Assembly: GCF_945859685.1 (NCBI RefSeq)
Contig: NC_079147.1
Coordinates: 286,395,992-286,459,991, forward strand
Source of the DNA: Eupeodes corollae
Taxonomy: Eukaryota > Arthropoda > Insecta > Diptera > Syrphidae
Direction: 5' to 3'
Length of the DNA: 64,000 nt
Shown: in pieces, positions 10,166 to 22,300 of the stretch
Layout of the letters: each line of letters opens with the position of its first letter
How positions within the stretch are numbered: the first letter of the stretch is position 1
Notes under the pieces: model-generated
What the model saw: the letters and a program-made list of their open reading frames with translations, nothing else
The model's database searches: none
Told to the model about the DNA's origin: nothing
Translations under genes and position numbers: made by a program

Positions 10166-11340
10166 ATGGAAACAATTATTTTAAAAACTTTAAATTATAC
10201 AATTAACAACGGAAGAAACATTTAACCTTCTCTTAACTTGCTTTAGAATTTTAATTCAAAATAATGTTGTAAATAATACAATTTTTTAAGGACCAAATAT
10301 ATTTTTTTTAACAAAATGATGAAAAGCAAAGATTCTTATCTTTGCTTTTTTAACGAAAATATAAGTTTATTATATCATAATAAGCATTTGTGGTTCGGTT
10401 TAGATGACAAATAGCTGTTAAATTCATTGACACAAAGTTTTAAACCATTTAGTAAAATGTTAAGGCTAATTTTACCAGTTTCTAAGCCTAAAAAATGGTA
10501 AAGATCATTTTTAGCGATCTTAACATGTCTTAACATTTTGCTAAAATTAAAACCACAGAGCAATTTACTAAATCCATATGACATCTGTCATTGTGCTAGA
10601 CAAAGTGGAATGGTCCACTCTACAGCTGGGAATTTTATTTGATAGGTTCGTTTAAGTTTCTTTTCTTTTTTTTCACGAACTGTTACTGCTTAGACATGTT
10701 CGGATGTCAATTTTTAAAGAAAAGTTAACTGTCAATTTACTAGTAATTAAAATGAATTTAAAAGGTTAACATTTTAGACTCGCTTAGTTAATTGACAAAC
10801 AGTTCATCACTTTTATCGCAGCTCCCTGGGTTGCTGTAGATTTTTACAAATTGCAACTATTTGACATTTCAACAAATGAATTAAGAAACGATGTGATGAC
10901 GATAAATTTTTACAAATCAAAATAATCTTAACATTTAGGAACTTTATTATTTAATAATAAAATGAAAAAGGGTGGATCTGAGGCTATACCAAAATTGAAG
11001 GCTGTTTTTGAATGAGTTACGCCTTTTTGATAAGTTAAATTTGCTAGAACCACTCAAGCCGACTTAAGAGGTTTAGCTTTTTTAACAAATATTTTTAATG
11101 ATAAAATTGACAAAAATTATAAATTAAGTCAGAAAATATTCGAGCTTATAATAGAAATTATCATTTTAACCTTTTTAATTAGATGATATATCAATTTTAT
11201 GCTCAGGGCAGGTAAACTGATTGTTGTGATAATTTATTAATTAAAATTCAAGAAGCCAGTATTAGATTTCAAAATAAATATGTTTGTTTGTATTTTAATA
11301 TTCAACTTATTTATAAACTTAATTCTTTCTCCACTAGCAT
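10166..11340. repeat. Duplicated 3' flank of A2
   Basis: No gene. It aligns with 3346-4200 and, inverted, with 15420-16350. A 69-codon minus frame (10375-10584) is kept almost unchanged at 15955-16164, but that follows from the recent duplication and it has no recognisable domain. Homology with the right arm ends at position 11060. Confidence 0.6.
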
Positions 11341-11345
11341 CGTTC

Positions 11346-11736
11346 TTAAAACCTATATCTTAGACCAGCATGTCCACTGTTGTCGTTGAATTTGAAATTC
11401 CTTGAAGCTCCAGCATAAACATCCAAATTCTTGCTAAGCCGGTGGTTATAATCGATTGTTGCACTTGATCCCATTGGTCGGCTGTGTTCAAAGGTACCAC
11501 TCACAGAACCTTGAGGTGATCTCGCTCTCCTCACAAGAACCAAATCATGAGATACTGGTACAACATCTCCATAGACCTGTCAATAATTATATATAAGCAT
11601 TGAGTATTGTATATTTTTCAGAGCCAAAATTTGAACTTACCCATTCTGATGGTCCACTGACTAAGTTTTCTTCAGGCAGAGTGAATCCCAAAGCCACCGC
11701 CAAAAGTCCGAAAAAGATCAATGTTTTGAAAGACAT
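11346..11736 (-). CDS. Antimicrobial peptide precursor, subtype A, copy A2 (two exons)
   Basis: Exon 1 is 11641-11736 (32 codons), intron 11577-11640 (64 bp, GT-AG), exon 2 is 11346-11576. The 108-aa precursor has the same signal peptide as A1. The pro-segment differs (ENLVSGPSEW against ENSVNGPSEF in A1 and A3) and it has VSHD where the others have VSDD. The mature ARSPQGS...LRYRF part matches A1 and A3. Divergent partner of B2. The intron differs more from A1 than the exon does, which suggests selection or gene conversion on the mature part. Predicted secreted antibacterial peptide. Confidence 0.75.
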
Positions 11737-12346
11737 TTTATTTTGTTTAAGGTTGACTTGAAGAATGTTTAAAGTTAGGAATGCTGCTGCAAGACTGAAT
11801 AATCTACCAGACGTTCCCTTGATATTTATACTCGCACAGCTGCTCCAATTTTGATAAGAGATGTGTTGATGAATTATCTGATCGAAGTACCTACCATATG
11901 TCGGAAAGTAAGTCCCCGTGAAATTCACTAGACTTTGATAATGCAATGTTTGAAGATTTAACAAAAATAAATAAATAGAATACATTTTACCTTTCATTCA
12001 ATTATCTTTATGAACAAATTATGTTTCAGTGATCTACATGAATTTATAAATCCCCCGTCTACACGGAAGACAGATAGGAAATGATAAGCTAATAAATCAA
12101 TTTAAAGCTCATCTGGCAAAAACGGGAAACCACCCTCGAGAACAAAAGCTTAAGTAAAAACCCCCAATCGATAGCTAAGAAATACGTACTTATAAGCTAC
12201 GATGAAGACCATCTGTTATCAATTTTAAAACAGATTTCAACTTTTTGCTATAAAAGAAAATCGAATACCTTAAGGTGCAATCAGTCTTACATTGACATTT
12301 CAAAACAATAACATTCCTAACACAACTTATCAATATTATAAACATC
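11737..12346. promoter_or_regulatory. Bidirectional immune-type promoter of A2/B2
   Basis: Same design as the A1/B1 promoter. A2 core: TATAAATA (11823-11830, minus) and TCAGTC (11793-11798, minus). B2 core: TATAAAAG (12249-12256) and TCAGTC (12281-12286). Shared elements are GGGAAACCAC (12124-12133), GGGGGTTTTT (12156-12165, minus), a GGGGGATTTA-type site at about 12048-12055 (minus), and GATA sites (TGATAAGAG at about 11852, TGATAAGCT at about 12082, GTTATCA at about 12215). Confidence 0.62.
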
Positions 12347-12746
12347 ATGTCTTTCAAAACCTTAATATTTTTCGGACTCTTGGCAGTGGCTTTGGGATTC
12401 ACTCTTCCTGAAGAAAATCCATCATACGTCGCTGACGTTGATTGGGTAAGGTTTTTAAAAAATTGCTTTTAATTCGACTTCTTTCTAAATGTTCATTGTT
12501 CTTGTCCCGTTTTAGGTTTATGGAGATGTAGTTCCAGTATCTGACGATGTTGTCCTTGTGAGAAAAGCAAGATCACCTCAGGGCTCAGTGAGCGGTACCT
12601 TTGAACACAGTCGTCAAGCTGGTTCCAGTGCAACCATTGATTATAATCGTCAACTGAGCAAGAACTTGGATGTTTATGCAGGAGCTTCAAGGAATTTCAG
12701 GTTTAACGACAACAGTGGTCACGCTGGATTAAGATATCGTTTCTGA
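12347..12746 (+). CDS. Antimicrobial peptide precursor, subtype B, copy B2 (two exons)
   Basis: Exon 1 is 12347-12445, intron 12446-12515 (70 bp, GT-AG), exon 2 is 12516-12746. The 109-aa precursor has signal peptide, EENPSYVADVDW pro-segment, VRK processing site and mature ARSPQGS...LRYRF with RQAG. The gene is intact. Its exon 2 is the closest relative of psi-B4. Predicted secreted antibacterial peptide. Confidence 0.75.
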
Positions 12747-12764
12747 AAAAATTGTACTGTAAAA

Positions 12765-15180
12765 AATTTATTTTAAAATTAAGTTATTATAATTTTTTTT
12801 AAAAAACACAAATTTGTTCATTTTTAAAATAAGAAAATAGATATGAGTAATAAACCAAAACATGGATTTTTATATAATAAAACAAATATTAATTAATTTA
12901 TGTTAAAACAGATTTTGTTTGTGAAATTACTTTGGACTCTTTAAAAATTGTACTCCTTCTTTGATCAGGCTAAAGTTCCTATACGTTTTCAAAGAATCTT
13001 AGCTCATCTTTAAATGTTTCAATGGCGAAAAACTGCGATAAATAAAACAAATTCCGTTTAAAATAAGTATCTACGCAAGTTCAGAATTGTTAGTTCTTGA
13101 GTTCATTGGTTTTTAAGTTTATTCCTCTTCAACGGATCCATAATCTTTTGCAATCCCATTTATAGGTTATTTTTTTCAAGTAAAAAGAGTGGGGTTGATC
13201 ATCTCCTATATATATTTATACAGCTTCTTATAGTTCTTGACGATTTCATGAACATACCATTATTGATATTGGCTTTCTTTTAGAAATTCAATGATTTAGA
13301 AAAGTGGTCCGGAAAAAAAGAGAATATAGTTTTCGCGAAATAAGCCTAACTGTCCGAAGGCCTTCATCGTAAAGTTAAACTTTCAAACACATACAGACAT
13401 ACATTGTTCATATCCCACAAGTTTAAGATAAGGCCTAAAAACATATCGCCCAAATTATAAATTCCATAGCCGCCAAAATAATTGTATTAACATTTTGTGT
13501 TTGTTTTGTACGATTTGGGAAACATTACCAAACCTTTAGGCATTAAAACTTTGACTACAATGACTACATAGCCGAAAAACTTTTTCAGAAGAAAATACCA
13601 CAAAACCCAAAGTAAATGTCATATTGCCCACATACATTTTAAAATATCATAATGTCCAACTTACTAATTGACACATCCCCAAAAAAAACTCATCTGTTTC
13701 AACATATGGGCATTCTGCACATATGTTTTTTTCTTTTGCGCACTACGACATTTTGAGTTTTAAATTTTATTGCCCAAACGTAACAATGCGGGATCACCCA
13801 AAAACTTGGAGCGTCAAGAAGTCGTAACATATATATTTGGCCTTATTTCACTTCCAGAAAGAAAAATAAGACCAATTTTTAAATTCTTTTGGGCAAAATG
13901 AGAATTAGCAATTTGGGCGTTCTTTTATTTAAAATTTGTTTGGGCGTTACGACATTCGCTTTGGTTTTTTTTTAATTTTAAATTTTTTAACTTTATGACA
14001 TTTTAAGATTAAGACTTTTTGGTTTTGGTAGAAAAGATCTTACTTTCCTTTTTTAGAAGTGACTTAATAATAGTTCAAAAAGGGACACAAACTGAAATGT
14101 TTGGTTTGAAAGCTTTTTGTGGTTTTTGAAAACTTTTTGCTAAGAACTGAGTTTTGGGTTAGTTGTGAAATAACTCGAATATTCGTTAATGAACTTTTTC
14201 CCTTTTTTTTTTTTCTTGTCGAAAATAAAATAACGGAGCATAAAATTGTTAGTTTCATGTTTTGCAGTGAAGCTTATAGTTTTAGAGAGCTCCTTAAAAA
14301 ACTGGCGGCCTATAGGTATAAGGAATTTAAGCAGTCAATTTTATTCCAAATTAAGTAAGAACTTGAAATTGAATTTCTGGATCAATCTGTGTAAAGGAAT
14401 CAGTAAAGCAAAGTCCCGACGACTTACTTCACTCACCATTACCTGCAATTGCCCGCACCGAAAAAAGCCAAAACATTCAGTCCTATCACGAATTCAATCG
14501 TAATCGAATACTTTACGAATTCCGAAAAACTTTATAACGAAATCCATTCGTAATGCAAAATTGTAAATTGTTTTCCACTACGAAAGTATTTGGCAACAGT
14601 TTTTTTCAGGATTCGTAAAATTTTCCGATTACAAAATAATACAAAACATCAATAAATCACCGATTAATTAAATTCAAAGATTTTTCTTGGCCAACTTTTC
14701 AATAAGGTTTGCCTCAATTGGAAGGCAAGTTTTTGGCAGATTTTCAACATGATACTCCAAACTTGTCTTACCTTTAAGTCATTGATGTCATCTTATTCTG
14801 CTGGTCAGATTTTGGTCCTACGTTTTACAAGTTCATTATGAGTTTGTTTGACAGTTCGATTTTGGGACCATGCAGAAAATTTTAATTATTGATAAATTTG
14901 TCAGATGACAATAAAGTTTCTGATAGGATTGGCACAAACAATTACAAATGTACTCAATTTTAAGTCATTAGTCGCAATTCTTCTTTTAACAGATCTAACA
15001 ATCATCCGTTAGCTTCAGTAAAAATACAACTAAATGTAATTATTAAAGGCAAATACTTTTTTCTATTAAATATTTAAATACTATAATTTTTCTTGTATTT
15101 CAAAATAAACAAAATTGTGGTTTTTTTAAATAAAATTAAGACTTAAGTTTAAAATAAATATTTAATTTAACCTAAATATT
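12765..15180. other. Centre of the inverted duplication; no gene seen
   Basis: AT-rich DNA without an inverted counterpart in the window. It holds a small imperfect inverted repeat at about 14490-14640 ('cgtaatcgaatactttacga' against 'tcgtaaaattttccgattac'), possibly a MITE. Repeated 'gggcgtt/tacgacatt' phrases occur at 13740-13960. The open frames at 14064-14503 overlap on both strands and show no coding signature. From about 15100 it is the 3' flank of psi-B4. Confidence 0.5.
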
Positions 15181-15185
15181 GCATC

Positions 15186-15419
15186 TTAGAATCGGTATCG
15201 TAATCCAGCGTGACCGCTGTTGTCGTTAAATCTGAAATTCCTTGAAGCTCCTGCATAAACATCCAAGTTCTTGCTAAGTTGACGGTTATAATCAATGGTT
15301 GCACTGGAACCAGCTTGACGACTGTGTTCAAAGGTACCGCTCACTGAGCCCTGGGGTGATCTTGCTTTTCTCACGAGGACAACATCGTCAGATACTGGAA
15401 CTACATCTCAGTGGCTTGA
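15186..15419 (-). pseudogene. psi-B4: truncated subtype B antimicrobial peptide gene (exon 2 only)
   Basis: The minus strand carries exon 2 of a B-type gene from the third codon to the stop. It keeps the intact VRKARSPQGS...LRYRF reading frame with RQAG. The first codons, intron, exon 1 (signal peptide), promoter and A partner are absent. At 15420 the sequence switches abruptly to A-flank DNA, equivalent to position 11060 in the left arm. Without start or signal peptide it should not be secreted. It is the scar of a deletion. Confidence 0.85.
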
Positions 15420-17480
15420 GTGGATGTACCAAATTTAACTTATCAAAAAAGAGTAACTCATTCAAAAACAGCCTTGAAATTTGGTGTAGCTCAGATCCAC
15501 CCTATTTCTATTTATTATTAAATAATGAAGTTCCTAAATGTTAAGATTATTTTGATTTGTAAAAATGTATCGTCATCACATCGTTTCTTAATTCATTGTT
15601 GAAATGTCAAATAGTTGCAATTTGTAAAAATCCACAACAACCCCGGTTGCTGCGATAAAAGTGATGAACTGTCAATGTGAATGATTATATAGAAGCAAGG
15701 AGGTAATTTTTTTTTGTTGGTTTAGCAGAAAACAGTTAGCAATTTTCTAAATATTTGTCAATTAACTAAGCGAGTCTAAAATGTTAACCTTTTAAATTCA
15801 TTTTAATTACTAGTAAATTGACAGTTAACTTTTCTTTAAAAATTGACATCCGAACATGTCTAAGCAGTAACAGTTCGTGAAAAAAAAGAAAAGAAACTTA
15901 AACGAATTCTCAGCTGTAGAGTGGACCATTCCATTTTGTCTAGCACAATGACAGATGTCATATGGATTTAGTAAATTGCTCCGTGGTTTTAATTTTAGCA
16001 AAATGTTAAGACATGTTAAGATCGTTAAAAATGATCTTTACCATTTTTTAGGCTTAGAAACTGGTAAAATTAGTCTTAGCATTTTACTAAATGGTTTAAA
16101 ACTTTGTGTCAATGAATTTAACAGCTATTTGTCATCTAAACCGAACCACAAATTTTCATTATAATATAATAAACTAATATTTTCATAGATTCTTATCTTT
16201 GCTTTTCATCATTTTGTTAAACAAAAATATATTTGATCCTTAAAAAGTTGTATTATTTACTACATTAATTTGTTTTAAAATTCTAAAGCAAGTTAAGAGA
16301 AGCTTAAATGTTTCTTCCGTTGTATATTGTATGATTTAAAGTTTTTAAAATAATTTTTTCCATTTTTTATATTAGTGGTTTGACAGATGGCGTAATGGTT
16401 AGTGCGTGTGACTGTCATTCGAAAGATCTTTGGTTAAATCCATCCCTGTACCGCCTAGAAGTAGTTTTATGTATTTAGTTTGACTGATCAAAAATTCTTA
16501 ATAACCGTCCTTCCCAAGTGATTCCAACGAATTCCATCCATTTATAGGAATGATATTTGAATAATTTAGTTTTAACATAACAACTAAAGCTAATAATTTT
16601 TCAAAAAAACAACAACAGACAACTGCTGTTGATTTTGTAATTAAGTAGTTCTGAAATTTCATTATGGGATGGTTTGATTATTTATTATTTATTACATACG
16701 CCACTTAAAAAATGTCAGCAAATGGCTGACAATGACGTTATTGACAATATTGTCACACAAAATTGTAAATTTACACAATTTAAATTCATTAGGGACAATT
16801 CTTTAATTGACAGATCTGACAATCATCCTTTGGGTAAACTCAAGGCAAAACAAATAGACTGAGAGCTGAGGGCTTACTTTTAGTTTGAGAGGAAACCAGT
16901 TGATATTAAAGTAGCAGGTATTCTTAGTAAAGGTGATAACAGAAATGTTTGTCGGCCAATATGTAGTGACCGCGTTTCTGAGAAAAAGGTTATCAAAAGT
17001 ACAACTTTTCCGAAAATTAAAATAGGGAGGCAGGAAAACCACTTCAAATGTATTGCATCTTAACGCCTGAGACCCGCTGGTCTCAAATATGGTTTCGACA
17101 GACATGACGGGTGCAGCAAACGTTCTGCAAACGTCACCGAAAATGTGTTTATTTTGGCATTTTTTGACTTTAAGAAACCACTTGAGTTTAGTTGTAATCG
17201 AAAGCCATTGACTTCCTGAGTTGGAATATGTACATGACAGACGTGTAGTTGGCCGCATTCTCAAGACACAGGCGATTAAAATCGTGTTTTTTTTTAACAA
17301 ATTCTTGGATAACCGACGACGTAGCCAATAAAGCATATTGCAATCGAAAGGCCTCCGATACCAGAGTACAATTTTATTCACAAAAAATAAGTTAACAACC
17401 AACTGAACGGCTGGGCAGCAGTGTTGGGACCTCGCAGAAGCAAAAGAGTGGTAGAAATGATGTCAAAAAAGTGGTAGAAT
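15420..17480 (-). repeat. Inverted copy of 9241-11060 (right arm spacer)
   Basis: Reading the minus strand from 17480 to 15420 reproduces 9241-11060 with modest divergence and small indels. Examples: 'ttcgtttaag', the 'MSYGFSKLL' frame (15955-16164), the SINE, and the 'tcggaggcctttcgattg' stretch. It ends precisely where psi-B4 begins. No gene is supported. Confidence 0.75.
16375..16650 (+). repeat. tRNA-like SINE copy (best preserved)
   Basis: A box TGGCGTAATGG at 16388-16398 and B-box-like GGTTAAATCC at 16432-16441 are 33 bp apart, matching the spacing of tRNA promoters. The phrase 'atggttagtgcgtgtgac' fits the D-loop region of a tRNA. The sequence then runs into an unrelated body. Related A-box pieces occur at 1700 (minus), 10130 (minus) and 50297 (plus). 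Transcription by Pol III is inferred only. Confidence 0.55.
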
Positions 17481-17499
17481 AGTGGTAGAAATTAAAACC

Positions 17500-18075
17500 C
17501 ATTTTTATGTAGTAAATCTTATATTCAATAACTTATTAAAAAAATACAAAAAATTAAATAAACAAAAATTCAGTTCTTTCAGTTTCAAATATCACAATTC
17601 ACAATAATTAAATTAGTTAGAAAAACTTAAAACTACTTTTTGCTAATAGACCGCCGGAAAATTTAAATTTTGAAGCATATTTCAGTAATGCTTCCGGAGA
17701 ATTAAAATTTTGAAAATTTACTGAAATTTCCCTTGCAGCCAAAATGTTGTGAACGGTTGTAGTTTTTAATTTTTTTTTCAAATCTTAAATTTTTTAAATC
17801 TGAAAATTTGCGTTCAGCAGCAGCGCTGATATGCGGTAAGCAACAAAGCTCCAACATATGAGAAGATATGTTTTTAAAAATTAAATTGTCCATTCCGTCT
17901 TTTAAGTTTTTTATCAATAGCCATTGTGAAGCAATGTCATCAGTTCTAAAAATTTGTAGTCATTGATTTTCTGCAATTAATTTTCTTAACTCATTATTAA
18001 TTAACTCTAGTTCTGAGTTATTTATAGTTGGTGAAAAATGTTTCGTGATGGCATTGTTCCATCAATGATGTTTTT
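17500..18075 (-). pseudogene. hAT transposase C-terminal remnant (right arm)
   Basis: The minus strand matches 8640-9240. It holds the dimerisation block LCCLPHISAAAERKFSDLKN at 17702-17917, followed by a frameshift in FEKKIKNYNRSQH. Homology with the left-arm hAT stops at about 18075, where Harbinger sequence begins. The left-arm N-terminal part (7713-8640) is therefore missing here. Confidence 0.7.
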
Positions 18076-18560
18076 CAGCATCTGTTCGAGGATTCAAAAC
18101 GGTGGTGAAGAGGATATTAGTACAAGGATAAGGATCCCCAAGCAGACGACCATTGAACTCCCCATCACCAAATTTTTGTTTAATTCTGCTTTCCCCCAAA
18201 AATCGTGAGTCATTAGAGCTGCCTCTCCAGCGGCAAACAAAGTCATTAATTTTTAGGGAGGCGTCGCATACTTTTTGGCTATTCAGCGAGTAGTACCCTT
18301 TTCTGTTTATATAGTACTGCCCTGACGGGCCACCTTCTTTTGGGATCCTTATGTGGGCACAGTCAATGGCCCCAGCCACTTTTGAAAACTCTCGTATTTG
18401 AGAGAACTTGTTCAAATTTCTTAGCTGACTCGAAAAAGAAGTTTGCATTTTAATGAATAAGGGTTTTGGTAGCTCTTGCCACTCGCTTACAAATTTGGCA
18501 AAGCGTATGTTGGCTAAATCCGTGGATGTCTGCTCCTTCGTCTTGAATCTATGAACAAAT
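18062..18560 (-). pseudogene. Harbinger-type (HARBI1-like) transposase fragment
   Basis: Open frame 18062-18448 (128 codons) includes FSKVAGAIDCAHIRIPKEGG with the first catalytic Asp, then YYINRKGYYSLNSQKVCDAS and RWRGSSNDSRFL with the second Asp, then NPRTDAE. The region with the catalytic Glu and the N-terminus are missing, so it is not functional. It is the better-preserved copy of the remnant at 6360-6655. In cells such proteins cut and paste PIF/Harbinger DNA at TWA sites. Confidence 0.8.
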
Positions 18561-18917
18561 CACAGGTACAGATTTCGAATTAGTTTGAACATTTAGTACA
18601 AACTTGCCTCGTTCCTTCCCCAATACCTTATTGCAACCATTACTTGGATATATCTATGAGTATGTAAACTCCTATATTGGCGCTGCTGAGGTACGAGTGG
18701 ATAATTCCAATTATTTGTATGATATTGTATTCCGACTTTCTTCGTTTCTCAATAATTTCTTTATGTAGTTTCTATTCAACCTCAAGACGCGTTTAGCTTA
18801 TTATGGCGTATTATGGGACTATGCAACATTGCATAAGTTTTTTTTTATAGCATTTTTGCGTTTAGAGGCATTATGGAGATTGCAAAAGTTTATGTACAGC
18901 GTTTTAAATAAGACTGT
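18561..18917 (-). repeat. Right-arm spacer up to the BEL/Pao insertion
   Basis: Inverse of about 5900-6400, including 'tgcaacattgcataag' and 'gtttagcttattatggcgta'. It ends in ACTGT (18913-18917), the left target-site duplication of the retrotransposon. The other half of this spacer resumes at 26155. Confidence 0.75.
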
Positions 18918-19310
18918 TGTTTCTTGTGATAATTTTCACAAGCGAAATTAAAATTAAATTAAAGAGACAAGTCCAACTTTATAGGATATTTGATATATAT
19001 TTAAAGTACTTGCTGCTAATAAAAATACACGTCTGTCTTGTCGTGGCTAGTTCAACGATATCATTTCTTTTTATTTTATTCGACAATCCTTATGTTCAAT
19101 TTTCGTTAAAATATAAGAGAGACATTCAGCAAAGTTTTAGTGTTGACTATTTAGTTCAATTTAGTATTAATTAAGATTAATTATTTTTTTGATTCATTTT
19201 CATTACTTATAGTCTAATACAAATGCATACAATACTTCAAAGATATAAAATTGTGTATAGTAAAATAAATTATAATATAAACATATTATTCGGAGTTCGC
19301 AGCTTAAACA
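18918..19310 (-). repeat. BEL/Pao 3' LTR
   Basis: 393-bp direct repeat of 25762-26154. It starts immediately after ACTGT and lies 33 bp beyond the end of the polyprotein gene. Confidence 0.95.
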
Positions 19311-19343
19311 TCCTGCCCGCCTTGAAGTATCCAAAGGGTATCT

Positions 19344-22300
19344 TCAATCATCTAGTGGAAGCGGTGCTATCCGATGAATTGACCTTCGAATCACGCCCTT
19401 TTTGGTATTGATATCAACAACACGAACCTTCCCATCTGAAGATTGAATCAAATTTGTTATTCGTCCCATTAGCCAGTTTTGTGGAGGTGCATTGTCATCC
19501 CCAACGAGAACTAGGCTATTAATTTTGGCATTTTGAGATGAAACAGACCATTTTACTCGTCTTTGTAAGTCTACCAGATATTCCTTCGACCATCGATTCC
19601 AAAAATGCTGCTTTATCAACGTCAGCTGTCGCCATCTCTTCAACGCAGACATCTTGTAGTCAGTGACCACTGGTTCGACTATTGCATTTAATGGACCACC
19701 AATTAAAAAATGACCAGGAGTAAGGACTTCTTCATCACTCGGGTCATTGGACATCGCATACATTGGACGGGAATTCAATATAGCTTCTATATCAGCCACA
19801 ACAGTTGACAGTTCTTCAAAGGTAAGGGAAGTTTCCCCGACGGTGCGAACGAGATGTTTTTTGGCTGACTTTACGGCGGCCTCCCATAGCCCACCAAAAT
19901 GTGGAGTCTTTGGAGGTATATGATGGAACTGAATTCGCTCTGCGGCACACCATTGACTTATTCTTTGTTCCGTTTTCTGGTCAAGAAAACTTCGCCTGAA
20001 CTCTTCTAACTGGTTACGGGCCCCAACAAAATTCGTTCCATTATCGCAATACAGATCCTTGCATAAACCTCGCCTTGCTACAAATCGTTTAAGTGCTGCA
20101 ATAAACCCTTCAGTAGTTAAATCTGAGACAACCTCCAGATGGACCGCCTTCACAACGAAACAGACGAAGACGGCTACATAAGATTTTGAAGTTCTTTGCC
20201 CTCGCAGCTTGTAAGTCGTTTGGAACGGACCGCAAAAGTCTACACCACTCTTTAAAAATGCTCTTGCAGGCTGCACTCTGTCGGTAGGCAGATTGCCCAT
20301 AATTTGACCCAACATCTTTGGTCTATATTTGAAACAAGTCCAACAGCTACTAACGACTTTCTTTGCAAGTGTGCGTACATCTAGCACCCAGAACCTCTGC
20401 CGCACTATTCCAACTAGAGCTTGGGGACCTGCATGGTAATTTTTATTATGTAAAAAAGTTAAAAGGTTTTTGACAAAAGGATTAGATTTAGGAAGAAGGA
20501 TGGGATATTTTACAGAATAAGGTATGTCCGCATTCTGCAGACGCCCACCCACTCTAAGGAGTTTAAATGAGTCACCGTCGAGGAAAGGATTGAGATTTTT
20601 GACGGGACTCGTAGGGCTAATTATGTCTTCTTTTTTTAATTTATAAATTTCCTCATGGAAGTTCTTTTGTTGAATATTCCAAAGAATTCTGAGCAACGCA
20701 TTGTCAATCTCATCAGCTCTGATAGGTGAATTATAACGAAGTTCATATTCTTCAAAAACTGTTTTTTCTTCTTTTTGTTCTTTCTCTTCTTTCTTAATTA
20801 TCATCTTTTTGCGAACTACGATGATCCAGCGAAGTATAAGCGCAAATATTTGACATGTTTTGTCAATGCTTTTAAAACGCAAGTACATATTCTCAAAGTG
20901 ATCATCTATAATTTTCGCCAAAAGAACTACATTACATTTTCGCATTCCAGGAGTATCTTTTCTTATCATTGACAAATCTTTTTGTTTAGGCCACATATCT
21001 TGTGACAATTTAAGGAATTTTGGACCCGAAAACCACATGCTGTCCCTCAACTCACTTGCATAGGCACCCCGAGATACAATGTCTGCAGGATTTTGTTTTG
21101 TGTTTACATGCTTCCAAGTAGCTTGGGGCAAATTTGTTTGTATTTTTGATACTCTATTCGCAATAAATACTTCCCAACTCGAAGGATGTGCTGACAACCA
21201 ACAAAGCACTATTTCGGAATCGGTCCATAAGTAAATATCGTCAACTATATGCGAGAAATTTGGAAGAATCTTTAAAATAATAGAAGCAAGCAATTCCGCT
21301 GCACATAATTCTAATCTTGGCAAACTTTGAGTTTTTATAGGCGCTACTCTGGATTTTGCCGTTATCAAGTTGCAAGAAACTACCCCATTTTCGTCAACAG
21401 ACCTTAAATAAACACAACAGCCATATGCACGTAAAGATGCATCCGAGAATCCATGAATTTGTGTGTTTCTTGACCTCAAGCTTAACACATATCTCGGAAC
21501 TTTGACCAATTCCAACTCTTTCAAGTGATTTCGAAAAGCTTCCCATTCAGTAAAAATTCGTGCTTGAACTGATTCATCCCAATCAGTCTTTTTTACCCCC
21601 AAGCTTTGCAACAGAATTTTACCTTTCACAACAACTGGGTTAACTAACCCCAATGGGTCAAATAGAGTAGACAATTCAGATAGAATAATGCACTTTGTTA
21701 TTTTCTGGTTTAACTTAATTTCTGGAATCACATACTGGAGCTCGTCTGAAGATGGATTCCATTTGATTCCTAAAGTTTTAATAATGTCTGCATCATTTAT
21801 TCTAAGTGGTTTCTCTCGTTCTACTTCTGGTACGACATCCAACAAAGTTTTTTCATTCGACCACCACTTACGAAGCTCAAAGCCTGCACTAAGTAAAAGG
21901 GTTCTAACTTCTTCATATATACCAAAAATTTCTTCTGGCGAATCTCCCCCACTGATTAGGTCGTCCATATAAAAATCCTCATTCAGAACTTTTGAACCTA
22001 ATGGAAACATACTTGCACCTTCTTCTGACAATGTCTTTAAACAGCGGATAGCTAAATAAGGCGCCGAAGTTGTTCCATAGGTCACTGTATTTAACTGGTA
22101 CACCTTTAACGGATCCGTTTGATTAGATCTCCAAAGAATACATTGGTATTTACGATCATTTGGATTCACTACTATTTGGCGGTACATTTTGGAGATGTCA
22201 GCTGTAAGTGCGTATTTGTAACAGCGAAAACGTAATATAATTGAGTAAAGATCATCTTGCATTATCGGACCTTTCATTAAAATATCGTTTAAGGATTTAC

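Noticed and set aside
11587..11997. 136-codon frame containing the A2 signal peptide
   Set aside because: It runs from promoter DNA through exon 1 into the intron. The real A2 start is at 11736, with splicing at 11640/11577.
16803..17402. 199-codon minus frame
   Set aside because: The counterpart at 9300-9800 is not open over the same frame, so the frame is not conserved. No domain seen.
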